A DNA stretch of 64,000 nucleotides from Nematostella vectensis (lineage: Eukaryota > Cnidaria > Anthozoa > Actiniaria > Edwardsiidae): the NCBI RefSeq assembly GCF_932526225.1, contig NC_064046.1, forward strand, positions 13,535,708 to 13,599,707, given 5' to 3'. Both the position numbers and the translations under genes were made by a program. The notes beneath the pieces were generated by a model, which was not told the DNA's origin, made no database searches, and was given only the letters and a program-made list of their open reading frames with translations. This document shows positions 46,072 to 57,159 of the stretch, one piece after another. How positions within the stretch are numbered: the stretch's first letter is position 1; the number at the start of each line of letters is the position of its first letter.

Positions 46072-49000
46072 AGTAGATATTCAAAATGACGGGAGTTTAG
46101 CAGAAGAAGGTCTTTCTAGTCAGGACTCGGACGAGGAACTCCCTGTAGAATGGGAAGTAAGGACTACTGATACAGGGAGAGTTTACTATGCAAAGTAAGT
46201 GATAAATATATGAGAATGATAATTATAACCTTATAAGTTTATAATTTCTCTGGAACTTTACAAATCTGAGTCGTCATGTGAAGTGGATTCATAGACAAAT
46301 GCATAGAGCTGTCAACCTTGCTTTAGGAAAAATCTCGAGAAAATACAGTGAATGTTTTAGAAGTACCAAGATAGCTAATGCAGGAGAATACAGCAAATGT
46401 ATATATATTTTAAAGAAAATTAGGCTTGGGAAAAAGTTGAGTTGACATGCAAATGCATGGTAATTTGTCAGAGGAGGATCGGGGGGGGGGGGGGGGTAGG
46501 GTAAATATTGTAGTTTCAAGTAACCCTCACACTATTCAGGCACACACACCAGGGGGGGGGTCTGCATGGTGTGTGTGCACCCCCCTTGGCTGCAAAAATA
46601 TGGTTATTTCCCATTGAATGATCTTCACAATTACTATGCTTTTTCCATATACCTAAAACTGTGCACCCCCAATTAGCTAATCCTGGGTAGGAATGTTTCA
46701 CTGTAATATCTACTTTCCTGTTGTTCATATTTTATTTCTAGCCATTTGACCAAGACAACTCAATGGCAGCACCCGAAGACTGGCAAAATCCGCAAAGTCA
46801 CTGGTGGTAATAATCTTTTTTTGCTTGTAGAATAGTGCAGGCTTTTAGTTACAGGTATACACACAAAATGGTAGTGATGATAAGGATGATCACAAATTCT
46901 GATTTATGAATTTTAGTAATTTATCATTTTTGTTTGATTAATAATTAATATCTTATTTGTTTTATTTTATGCTCATATTTCAGCTCTTCCAGCTGGTTGG
47001 CTAAAACAGTCAGATGGGAAAGGAGATGTATTTTACATCAAGTAAGTCGATACATGTGCAAGATATTTCAGCCTTTATAACAAGATAACCTGAAGAAAAA
47101 CACTTAAGCTTTATGAGCAAACTGATGTTATGAAAATGAACTGATTTTTTAAAAAATAGTTGACAGTTTTGATTTCAATGCTGAATTGCTCACATTTTTA
47201 ACTCGTGAATGCTTGCAAAGCATTATTGGAGGGTCTTCTGTCACTCTATTGTCAGATCGTTGGATCGTTGGATCGATCATCTGTAAACTTTTTGCTGTCT
47301 TTCTGTGCAATTTTTAGATCTTCCTGTAAACTTCCGGTGACCAACTTCCAGTTAAAGCTTAGTACTCTAAAAGAGCCTTGTCATCGACCTGTGACCGCTA
47401 CAGTCATTACGTTTTATAGCCGTAAAGTATATATAAGCTAGTTTTTACAGAAAAGTCTTTGATGTGGGTTGAGCATGCGCATGCGCCTTCGTCACTGACG
47501 TCAATCGATTTTCTACAGTTCAGTCCAATTCAAGTTGTTAGTTTACAAAACAAATAAAATGCTAGCAAAGCTTTTAATTCTCCTTCTTCTAGTACGTGTT
47601 CATGTCTCTGGGTTTTCGTGTTATTTGTTTGAATTTGTGCTGAAAGAGTGATTTTGTGCTGAAAGAGCAGATAGCCAAAGCTGCAAATTTTAAAGTCAGA
47701 GAAACACAAGGGAAAAGCCTCAGTTAGCAGGGCCTTTCTTTGCAGGGTAATAAAAGAAAGCCTCTGTTTGAAGGTCAAGAAAAATAGTATGGACTTTAAT
47801 AAGTTGTTTTTTCCATAATTCTTTTTTTATAAGTTAAGTGCTAAATATCAAACAAAACTCGTTCAAACATGCTTATTCATCAAGAAACGATCAATAACCA
47901 TTTTGCGGGTTTCTAGAATGTTGACATGCTTAAAATACATATGACTGTAGCTTGATTAATTATGTCGGGTATTTAACTTCTGTTTCCGTAGAGAATAGGG
48001 CGAGATTTGACATGCTAGCAAAAGCAGTTCAAACGGTGAGATACCAATTAGGATAAAAACTTATTTTACTCAGAGGTTACTTCGGCAATGCCTCGGTGGT
48101 ATATGGTTCTGTCACTTGTCTAAGACGTCAGAGACCGGAGGTTTGATCCCTACTGTTTTTTCTTTTTTTTTTAATTTTTATAATAATAATAAATAATCAA
48201 ATTAAACTGTTCTTGTTGTTTCATCACATCGAAAAGCAAGGACATTTTATGTAATCCCAGCATCTTGGATGTGTTCATCCTTTGTTCAAAAGTCATCCTG
48301 TATATGTTTTATGCACACAAGAAAATAACTAGAAAAACAAATTTGCATTCACGAGTTGGCTCACAGAGCCCTTTGATTTGTTGAAGAATCACCCAACTTA
48401 ACCAAACCTTTTTAGGCTTAGGGTTTAAATATGTTAAAATCAACTTGTTAAACTATCAGCTGTTGTTATGTTTCAGGCAGGAGGGGATGGGATTAGTGCT
48501 CGGATGCGCCTCCATTCAAATGAAAAAAAAATTGCACTCTGCTGCTTTAAAGCAACTACCCTACCCCCTTCTGGAAAAAAAAACTCAGAGCTTCATGTAT
48601 AAATTGCCTTCTAGAGAGGCAAGCCATGGTTAATAGTACTTTTCCCTTTTAATCATTGTTTTTTTATTATTTTATTTTCAGCACTGTCAACCACCAAACA
48701 ACTTTTACTGACCCTAGGTTATCAAAAGAATCAACATCTCGCATAAACATATCTCAAAAGTATGACGCTTCTTCCACCACTTATGATGTCCTTAAGGATG
48801 AGAATTTAGATGGGCGTGTCGTCATGGTAACAGGAGCAGGCAGTGGCATAGGTCTGGCGACAGCTAGTGCTCTAGCTGCACATGGAGCACATGTTGTAAT
48901 GGCATGCAGGGATATGGAAAAGGCACATAAGGCTGAGCTTCATATAAAGGAAACCAATAAGGTATCACACTATTACCTAGATATGATTTTCTGGTCATCT

Positions 49001-51867
49001 TTTGAGCTTCCGGGCGTGTACACATGGGTGTGCACACTTCCCCCACTTCGGGTCTCCACGTCGATTTGGGTCTTCAAAGATGGCTAGAGATTAGAATTTT
49101 GTAAGATTTTTTGGGTTACAGTAGTTTTGGGGTTAGCACTGTCTTGTCATTTTGTCTTGTTTTGTCTTGTGCATTCTGGCCTTAATGCAATTATGGCAAA
49201 ACTTGAAGGGGAAATAGAACTGGTTATTGTAACTCAAAGTTGACCCACACGCAGCCATATTAATATACCTTGTACTATTGCTACAAAGTTCCTTAGGACT
49301 GATGTTGGTATTTTAACATTTAATTTTCAGGACTGTAAGCTTGAAGTCATGTTTGTAGACTTGGCTTCATTTGCAAGTATACATGATTTTGTAGACAAGT
49401 TCAAGAAAAAGTCGATGTAAGTTATAGACTGCTTACAAAATTGCGCATATAACATGCACAGGTGAGACCAAAAATGGTTAATGAAGATATTGTTATTTTG
49501 GTTAAAACAAGTAGGAGCACAGTTAGGGACAGGCATAGGGGTATATGGATGAATGTTTTAAATATGTACATTCATTTATTTTTCGGGGTTCGGTACCCAG
49601 AAAATAGCACGCTCTGATTGGCTCGTGAGGTCCGGTATCCTACGGTCCGGACCCCGCGATACCGACCGCTCACCTTCTAAGCCCGAAATATGGGATCGAT
49701 TTGCAGATTGGCCATCAAACTGGCTTTTTTCTCCCGACTTTATAAAGTTTCACGTTAAAACGGCATTTTATTTGCCATTTTATCTAGAATCACCGACTTT
49801 AAGGAAAATCGGCTTTGAACTCCCTGTATTTTGACAATTTCCCGCCACAATGATCTTGCAACGCGTGCATATTGGCCTTTGGCCGATCGTTCGGTATTTT
49901 CAAGACCTCGGTCACGGTATTTCATGATACGGACCTCCCAGTCATATATGTAATGCTAAACGTACATTCAAGTATGCTGAACTGTTCATATTTTACATGT
50001 TTTAATGTAAGGGGACAAGGGGAAGTGTTTTTGTTCCTGTTGTGTTGTTTATGGTGAAGTCAGATAAAAAAAAATGTTTATGACAAAGTGGCGGCGGATT
50101 GAGAGTCTTAATATTTGCAGGCCTCTGCATGTTCTGGTCTGCAATGCTGGTGTGCTAGGGGGACCCTGGAGGTGCACTGGGGATAATATTGAATATACAT
50201 TTGCTGTAAACTACCTCGGTCACTTTCTACTCATCAAGCTCCTCCAGGACGTGCTCTGTTCATCATCACCCGCAAGAATTGTCATGCTTTCTTCAGAATC
50301 ACACAGGTATATGTCAGTATGCGTTGGGGATCCGCAGGCATGTGGCATGGTTTAGGAGAGGGGGCGTACAATGCTCGGTAAAGAACTCGCTCTTACTTTT
50401 GGTCGCTTCTTTAAAACCCTCCTACAGCTGCTGCTCGTTTCAGCGCCCAGGTTTCAATGAGTGCACTGCTTCGAATTAGCGTTTCTATGAAAAAGGGAAT
50501 AAGCGCCCCACCCACCCCTCCCGTAGCACCTAAATATGGAAAGACGACCAAAACCAAAGCTTTTAACACTCACACGTTACTCTTTCTTTTGTGGTTTCTA
50601 GATTTCAGGATCTGAATTACTCTGATAAACTGCATATATCAACAGTACCACTTTCAAGGGATAAGTATCATTCTATCCTCGCGTATAACCAGTCCAAACT
50701 GTGCTCCATCATGCTATCCATGGAGCTCAATCGAAGGCTAAGTAGCGAGGGAGTCACGTGCAACGCAGTGCATCCTGGGAACCTGATCTATACCTCCTTA
50801 TATGGAAAGTCGTGGTGTTATTGGTTAATATTTCGAATAGCAAGATTGTTCGCTAAAACACCTGTAAGTACACACAATTAAATGACTGTCCAACTGTAAG
50901 GTCAGCGAATTTTCTATCCAATTCTTCCTAGATTATTATTCTCGCTTTTCTTTCTTCACCTCTCCCTACAGCTCCTTTGTTTTCTTCTCGTCCTCCTTTT
51001 CCTTCTCCTATCTCTTCTACCTTGTATTTACTCCTTCACTTAGTTTCTCCTCCACATCCTTCCTACATTATCTTGTTTCTTCCCCTTTCTTCCTTCTCCT
51101 ATCTCTTCTACCTTGTATTTACTCCTTCACTTAGTTTCTCCTCCACATCCTTCCTACATTATCTTGTTTCTTCCCCTTTCTTCCTTCTCCTATCTCTTCT
51201 ACCTTGTATTTACTCCTTCACTTAGTTTCTCCTCCACATCCTTCCTACATTATCTTGTTTCTTCCCCTTTCTTCCTTCTCCTATCTCTTCTACCTTGTAT
51301 TTACTCCTTCACTTAGTTTCTCCTCCACATCCTTCCTACATTATCTTGTTTCTTCCCCTTTCTTCCTTCTCCTACCTCTTCCTTCTCGTTGTTTTTTCCC
51401 TTCTCGCTCTTTGCTTCTTTTCACTCCTCTTCTTGTCCTTGTTTCTTCGTATTCCTTTCATCATTCTCACCCCTTCCTCTTCCTTCTCGTTCTTTGCTTC
51501 CTTTTTGTTTTACTTCCTCGTTCTTTGCTTTCTTTTCCTCCCTCTTCCCTCGCGACCTTCTTAAGAGTTCCTCGAAAGCTAAGATCAATTCACTTCCCCC
51601 CTCCCACCTGAATCACACGTCCTAAAATCTTTATCAAAGAGAAACTGGTTGTTTCACTTTCAGGAGCAAGCCGCCTCGACTGTTGTTTATTGTGCGGTAT
51701 CGCCAGAACTGAACGGCGTTGGAGGCCAATATTTCATAAATTGTCGACCGTGTGAGCCGTCTGTCGAGGCCGCTGACCCGGATAAGGCTCGCGCCTTGTG
51801 GACGTTAAGCGAGAGACTGGTTACGAGCTTAAAGAGACCACAAGGCAGCAACATAATTGATCTTTGA
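46049..51867 (+). CDS. WWOX: WW domain-containing oxidoreductase (8 exons, 428 aa)
   Basis: Exons: 46049-46194, 46742-46806, 46984-47041, 48682-48961, 49331-49416, 50121-50306, 50602-50863, 51664-51867. Phases agree; 428 aa against 414 in human. An acidic N-terminus ([10 protein letters not shown]) precedes WW1 ([16 protein letters not shown]...TQW.HP) and WW2 ([16 protein letters not shown]...TTFTDPR). In WW2 the second Trp is replaced by Phe, as it is replaced in human WW2 by Tyr. The SDR domain has GAGSGIGLA (NAD(P) binding), CNAG, SSESH (Ser) and YNQSK (Tyr/Lys). WWOX binds PPxY proteins through WW1 and is a tumour suppressor in mammals. AATAAA at 51903-51908 lies 36 bp past the stop. Intron 7 carries a pyrimidine repeat. 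Confidence 0.97.
47200..47300 (+). repeat. Dispersed repeat, copy B, in WWOX intron 3
   Basis: ACTCGTGAATGCTTGCAAAG, TTATTGGAGGG and CATCTGTAAACTTTTTG match the minus strand of 27790-27905. A run of GATCGTTGGATCGTTGGATC is internal. Confidence 0.75.
48086..48155 (+). repeat. tRNA-like sequence in WWOX intron 3
   Basis: TGCCTCGGTGGTATA resembles an A box and GGTTTGATCCC a B box about 45 bp later, followed by long T runs like a Pol III terminator. Stems do not pair well, so a SINE or tRNA pseudogene is more likely than a tRNA. Confidence 0.35.
50960..51620. repeat. Polypyrimidine tract with four 91-bp tandem units, WWOX intron 7
   Basis: Units start at 51008, 51099, 51190 and 51281 (CCTATCTCTTCTACCTTG). 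The plus strand is almost purely C and T from 50960 to 51620. Long open frames here (rich in S, L, F, P) are artefacts. It runs to within 45 bp of the exon 8 acceptor. Confidence 0.9.
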
Positions 51868-53282
51868 ACTGCTTCTCGCACCATAAGCTTGATTTGTCTT
51901 TCAATAAACTGTAAGTATAAACGGGCCTGCACTTCCAATCTTACCTTGATGAATCATTATCCAGCCGAATGCATGTCTCGAATTGTCGATACTTTTGCGT
52001 TTTCAGGGTGGCCGGAATAGCTAAATGATTCAGTCTTACTTACAGTATTACTTGCAGTCTTACTTACATTCTTACTTGCACGGCATGCACTGGGTTTAAG
52101 TTGTGCCTTTTAAATACCTGTGTTGTCACCTGTGTTGCGCTTGCTTTTTTGCTACCCTAGTTAGAACCAACCTTTATTAGTTGACTAAAACATGTTTATC
52201 GTTTAGAAATAGTTCTAACATCGGGAAGTGGACACGAGGCAAAAGTACACATACAGGGCTGAGGGGTCAGGGCTAACCCACTTTTCTGAGTACATTTATT
52301 TTCACTTGAACGCGGTTTAAAATGCATAAAGCGTAACATGTATAAAGCGATTGCTTGATTGATCTACAACTGCATATTATCCATAGTCTCCTATTAGGCT
52401 GTATTAGATTAGATTTTATGTATTCATTTTAGTGGTACTCTGTACCTAGCCTGCAAATCTGCCGGTTATGTTGAATTTCAGTGTTTTCTATCCTAGAATA
52501 CGCAAACTCGTTGTTGGAAAGGCTGCGCGAAAACGCGAACTCGTTCGTAGTTTGTTCTGTTTGAAAGGCTGCGCGAAAAAGCTGGGGCTATTGTAACGGG
52601 CGCCCAGATCTTTTTATACTATTACACTTTATTATAGTTCACTTAACGGGTGTGTTTGGGTTTATGAAACCACTTTATCTATATGTACGCATCCTGGTGT
52701 TTATACGTGCAAGTATCTTGTTAAGAAGTTGTGATGAAGACAGACTGGGTGGCGATTGTGGAAGCATTCAAATCTTCTGGAGGTCTTACAATGTTACTAT
52801 GGCAACACATAGAGACCTTAAACATTGCCTGGAAGATAACAAGAAATAAAACATGTCATATACACGCCTACCAGCACAGTCACTACCCCGTAGGGAGGTT
52901 CGAGGTTTTCGGGTGAGCCATCCCACTCGAGTGAAAGGTCCGCTCAAATATAAAAACAATTAAAGAGGGGTGAGGAGATGTCTATTCTAAAAAGTCCGCT
53001 TTATGCCTCCCGCCCCCTCCACCGCGCGCAATATAACAACCAAGTAGTTTATTGCATCGACGTAACGCCATTTAACAAAGGTTTTCTCGTCGGATGTGTC
53101 AGTAAGCTTTCCTTATGGGCGCAATAAATGTTATTGTGTGATTACATCAAAGGATGCCGATTTGAATTTAATTGATCCGTGCTCAGGATTACTACCTGAC
53201 CCCACCTCGCTTTTTTTCTCTAGACACGCCCCTAATTTTACACACTTTCGCACTATACCCACTATACACAAAACACGCATCA
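51868..53282. other. WWOX 3' flank, no further gene seen
   Basis: Contains a poly(A) signal and a short local duplication around 52500-52585 (GAAAGGCTGCGCGAAAA twice). Frames at 52650-52916 lack motifs. Confidence 0.5.
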
Positions 53283-53922
53283 CGATGGCTACTTCAAGCG
53301 AGTAACGACAAAACACCCTATCACGACGGCTACTTCAAGCGAGTGACGACAAAACACCCTATCACGACGGCTACTTCAAGCGAGTGACGACAAAACACCC
53401 TATCACGACGGCTACCTCAAGCAAGTAACGACAAAACACCCTATCACGACGGCTATTTCAAGCAAGTAACGACAAAACACCCTATCACGACGGCTACTTC
53501 AAGCGAGTAACGGCAAAACACCCTATCACGACGGCTACTTCAAGCAAGTAACGACAAAACACCCTATCACGACGGCTACTTCAAGCAAGTAACGACAAAA
53601 CACCCTATCACGACGGCTACTTCAAGCAAGTAACTACAAAACACCCTATCACGACGGCTACTTCAAGCAAGTAACGGCAAAACACCTTATCACGACGGCT
53701 ACTTCAAGCAAGTAACTACAAAACACCCTATCACGACGGCTACTTCAAGCAAGTAACTACAAAACGCCCTATCACGACGGCTACTTCAAGCAAGTAACGA
53801 AAAAACACCCTATCACGACGGCTACTTCAAGCAAGTAACTACAAAACACCCTATCACGACGGCTACTTCAAGCAAGTAACGACAAAACACCCTATCACGA
53901 CGGCTACTTCAAGCGAGTAACG
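53283..53922. repeat. 41-bp minisatellite, about 15-16 copies
   Basis: Units contain ATCACGACGGCTACTTCAAG followed by CGAGTAACGACAAAACACCC-type sequence, nearly identical and with no spacers. Variants alternate GCGAGT/GCAAGT and ACGAC/ACTAC. It ends about 20 bp from the poly(A)-signal-like ATTAAA of the GPCR gene. Confidence 0.95.
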
Positions 53923-53966
53923 GAATATTTCAAATCAAATACCTTTAATTAAGTATCAGAACTCAT

Positions 53967-55031
53967 TTATGGGATGGGTATTTTATAAATTCCCTGGTAA
54001 ATCGACCATAATCCAAGTGCAAATGGTAACAAATGAGTAGCTGCTCTACATTCTTTAAAAGTAAACAATAAAGCTCTTACCAGTATTGCTCGGCGGAAGT
54101 TCGGCATCCTTATCGCGTATACCAGCGGATTTATCAGAGAATTCACGACCACCAGGATATACTGTAGATCTCTGAACCAATGAATGAGCTCGCAGGAGCA
54201 CGTACTGCACATGTTCATAAGGTAGATCATGATGCATGACGGGACATAGCAAGCGAGGAATACGATAAGTACAGTCATGTAAGTCTGGGTGATACGGGCC
54301 TCGCGATCGATATGGCGTCGCTCGGCGGCCGCGTTGACCCCTGAGAGAAAAAGAAAATAAATAAATTTTAAATGCTTTTATGGCCCCTAAACAGCCTTTT
54401 CTGCGCGCTTCACAGATAATCTAACTAAGAACTAGCCATTAATCTACCCTATAGCCGTAGCAGGCCTCGAATTATTGGGGGTCACGATACAGAAACATTA
54501 AGAAAACATTAGGAGGCACAGCCTACTGGTCATTTCCTTATAATATTTAAGGATATTATATATAATAATATTTTAGGATATTATATATATTAATATTTAA
54601 GGATATTATATATAATAATATTTTAGGATATTTTATATGTTAATATTTAAGGATATTATATATAATATTATTTAAGGATATTTGAGAGGCACGTGCCCCA
54701 CCCCTGATACGGCCCTGCACCCATAGATTTAACCAATATCTCGAAGCATTAATCTTAAATTAACCACTTATTTTAGAAAAGCAATAACCAGGAGGATATT
54801 CGCACGAAGCTAAAGATATTAAAAAGATGAGATAAAATAAAAACTCCTTAAAAACCTTTTAAAAAAATCTGCAATATATATTTTGATTAATGCATTATAC
54901 TACCCAGCCTATTTGTTAAGGCACCATTCTTTGCGCATTCAATATTTATTGATGTAATCAGCCTTTAATTCAGTCGTAAATGTAATAGGTTTGAATTAAC
55001 TTCTTTATCATTATCATTTTTATTATTATCA

Positions 55032-55128
<97 letters not shown>

Positions 55129-57117
55129 CACTATCATTTTTATTATTATTATCATTATCATGTCTTTATTTCTTTTTTTTTTACCTTCCATGGCACTCAA
55201 ATTTTCCATCTGTTCCTTAAGTATCTGGAATACCCGTACATAAGTGAAGATAAAGACGAGGAAAGTAGAGAGAATGGCGACGTTTGCGAACATAAATGCG
55301 TACGATACAAAGCCGACCAAGAAGTATAATGAAGTGATTGCCATGGACAGGACCCACGTCGCGAGCGAGGTCAAGAGGACGCGTTTTAAGGAGACTTCTG
55401 CGCGGTACCACACGGGCCTGGTGATGGCCAGGTAGCGGTCGACGGTCAGGACGGCAAGGCTGAGGAGCGATGCGGTGCAGCAAAGAAAGTAGGTCGTCTG
55501 GGAGAGCCACGCCATCTGGATACTGAGGCCTGGGGTAGGAAGAGTATTTTGTTTATACAACTACACTCGTAAATTACAGGCTCTGATGGTCAAGGGACCA
55601 TGTGTTATTAGAGGACACAGACACGCTTGGTGTCAGCATGCGCACGTGCTCCCCAAAACTATTTTGATTGCTGTGTAAAACAAATGGCTATGGATTTTTT
55701 TGTGCGGATGGCCTCTTAAAGCCGCATTGTCACCAGTTTACTTCCGGAGGTCCGACGGAAACCTCAACCGTTAAAAGACAAAAGAATCTATTAGAATCCG
55801 AGATATTTATCATCCGCTCAGAATTAGCAGTCACATCCGCAAAGAAACTTCCAATAGACACACTGCTTTCAATGTTTTGAAATATTTTTCGCGTTTTCCG
55901 TTACGTAATCGACCGGAAGTAAAATGGTGACAATGCGGCTTTAATATATATGTACAGAAGACGTCACAGCTCGGCTGCGTCTCGTGCGCTTTTTCGTTCA
56001 TGGAACGTGGTGACGTCATCTATGAGGACAGGCGCAAAAGTTAGATTATTAAATACTGAAAGGGTATACGGGAAGCTAGGAGAATGGGGGGGGGGGGGGG
56101 GTTAGAGGATTGCAAAGGAAGAGGAGGTACAGTGGGGGTGGTTTGGAGTGGAGGTTATGGTGTGTTTATATACTGGACAAGAGCTACGTGAAGGGACAAA
56201 AGAATGTGATTGATGTAAGTTTGAGTGATTGTATTTCGGAAGGAACTAAGATAGGAGTGGTGGTAGAATAGTGTGTTTTTCTTCCACGCAAGATACTCTT
56301 ACAGATATACAATTCCTTAACTGCACCCTATATCTTCTATGCTCTAACAGTATGGGGATCTGCGGATAAGTGTCATTTGAATTCTGTATCATTAGAATTC
56401 TGCTTCTACAAAAACGTGTTATTCGTTTCATGTACTTCGCTGAACGTAGAGAACATGCAATCCCGCTTTTTCTTGATGCTGATATTTGACCGATTAATTT
56501 TTGTTTTTTTATGAAAATATATGCTGCCAAATACACGATGTCCGAAATAAAAATGCTCCCAGTAACATAATCGATCTATTCACGGATATCAAAAGTGTAC
56601 ACACCTACAACACACGCTCATCGGCTTCTGATAACTTTTACATGAAGCGTTCAAAACTACAAAAACAGTACTTATAATGGTTTCTCTAGAGTAGGTGCAC
56701 CTATTAACATTTTTTTTTTTATGTCAACGGTCTTTCTATCCACAAATATGCAGACTTAGCAAGAGTTTTTGCAAAACGGGCAGAGCTGGCAGCATTGCTA
56801 GGCCTAAGCCTTTTACAATACTAACAGGCATTTTTTCTTGTTTTCTTACCTTTCGATTCGCGGTAATGTATATAGATAGACAACGGTTCCATAAGCGCAC
56901 CCACTAGGAAATCCGCCACCGCGAGGTTTGCAATAAGTAAAGTGAAGGGAGAGCGCAGGTCTTTGTACGGGTTGACCACCACTGCCATGATAACCAGAAT
57001 ATTCCCGACTAAGGTGAAGACCATGAAGATACATGACAGCGAAAGATTCGTCAAGGACACCTCCAGTGGGGACGGGATCCCCACACAATGCCCTGCTCCA
57101 AACGGCATGTTGATCAC
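53967..57117 (-). CDS. Class A (rhodopsin-family) GPCR, MECA-like (3 coding exons, 328 aa)
   Basis: Exons on the minus strand: 57117-56850, 55529-55185, 54340-53967, with donors AAAG/GTAAG and GAAG/GTAAA and acceptors taccccag and tttctctcag; phases agree. Seven membrane segments are visible: TM1 with VGNIL, TM2 LAVADFL, TM3 ending VDRYLAITRP, TM4 with the conserved W, TM5, TM6 CYVP, TM7 NSLINPLVYAIR. Cys 3.25 is replaced by Ala, Pro 5.50 is absent, and the second extracellular loop is only a few residues. These are shared traits of melanocortin, cannabinoid and S1P receptors, so a MECA-like receptor is inferred; the ligand is unknown. Two ATGs (MINM) are possible starts. An acceptor (tgttttgtttag) about 40 bp upstream suggests a 5'UTR intron. 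Confidence 0.92.
54535..54690. repeat. AT-rich tandem repeat in GPCR intron 2
   Basis: Several units like AAGGATATTATATATAATAA alternate, period about 32 bp. Confidence 0.8.
55018..55130. repeat. (TTA)n microsatellite in GPCR intron 2
   Basis: About 30 or more uninterrupted TTA/ATT triplets, with imperfect continuation to about 55160. The long Ile run after the receptor exon's true donor comes from this repeat. Confidence 0.95.
55716..55944. mobile_element. TTAA-flanked MITE, copy 3, in GPCR intron 1
   Basis: Begins TTAAAGCCGCATTGTCACCA and ends GGTGACAATGCGGCTTTAA. 229 bp; the interior matches 30828-31080 in the same orientation and 38623-38877 in reverse. Confidence 0.85.
56296..56680 (+). 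mobile_element. 3' fragment of a LINE reverse transcriptase, in GPCR intron 1
   Basis: Across frames on the plus strand one reads YNSLTAPYIFYALTVWGSAD, then KRVIRFMYFAERREHAIPLF and later HTYNTRSSASDNFYMKRS, all typical of the C-terminal end of CR1/L2-like RT. Frames shift and contain stops, so it is a dead fragment on the strand opposite to the receptor. Confidence 0.75.
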
Positions 57118-57159
57118 GTGAAAATCACGTGGACGAGCATCACTCTCGCTTCACCTAAA

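Noticed and set aside
50977-51625. Overlapping Ser/Leu/Phe/Pro-rich frames, up to 135 aa
   Set aside because: All are translations of the 91-bp polypyrimidine repeat in WWOX intron 7.
53283-53922. CRISPR array
   Set aside because: Units are contiguous and nearly identical with no unique spacers, and the DNA is animal; it is a minisatellite.
54970-55180. Poly-Ile C-terminal extension of the receptor exon
   Set aside because: It is the (TTA)n repeat read past the true donor at 55185/55184.
56246-56536. 96-aa minus-strand frame
   Set aside because: The plus strand here is a LINE RT fragment; the minus frame is its shadow.
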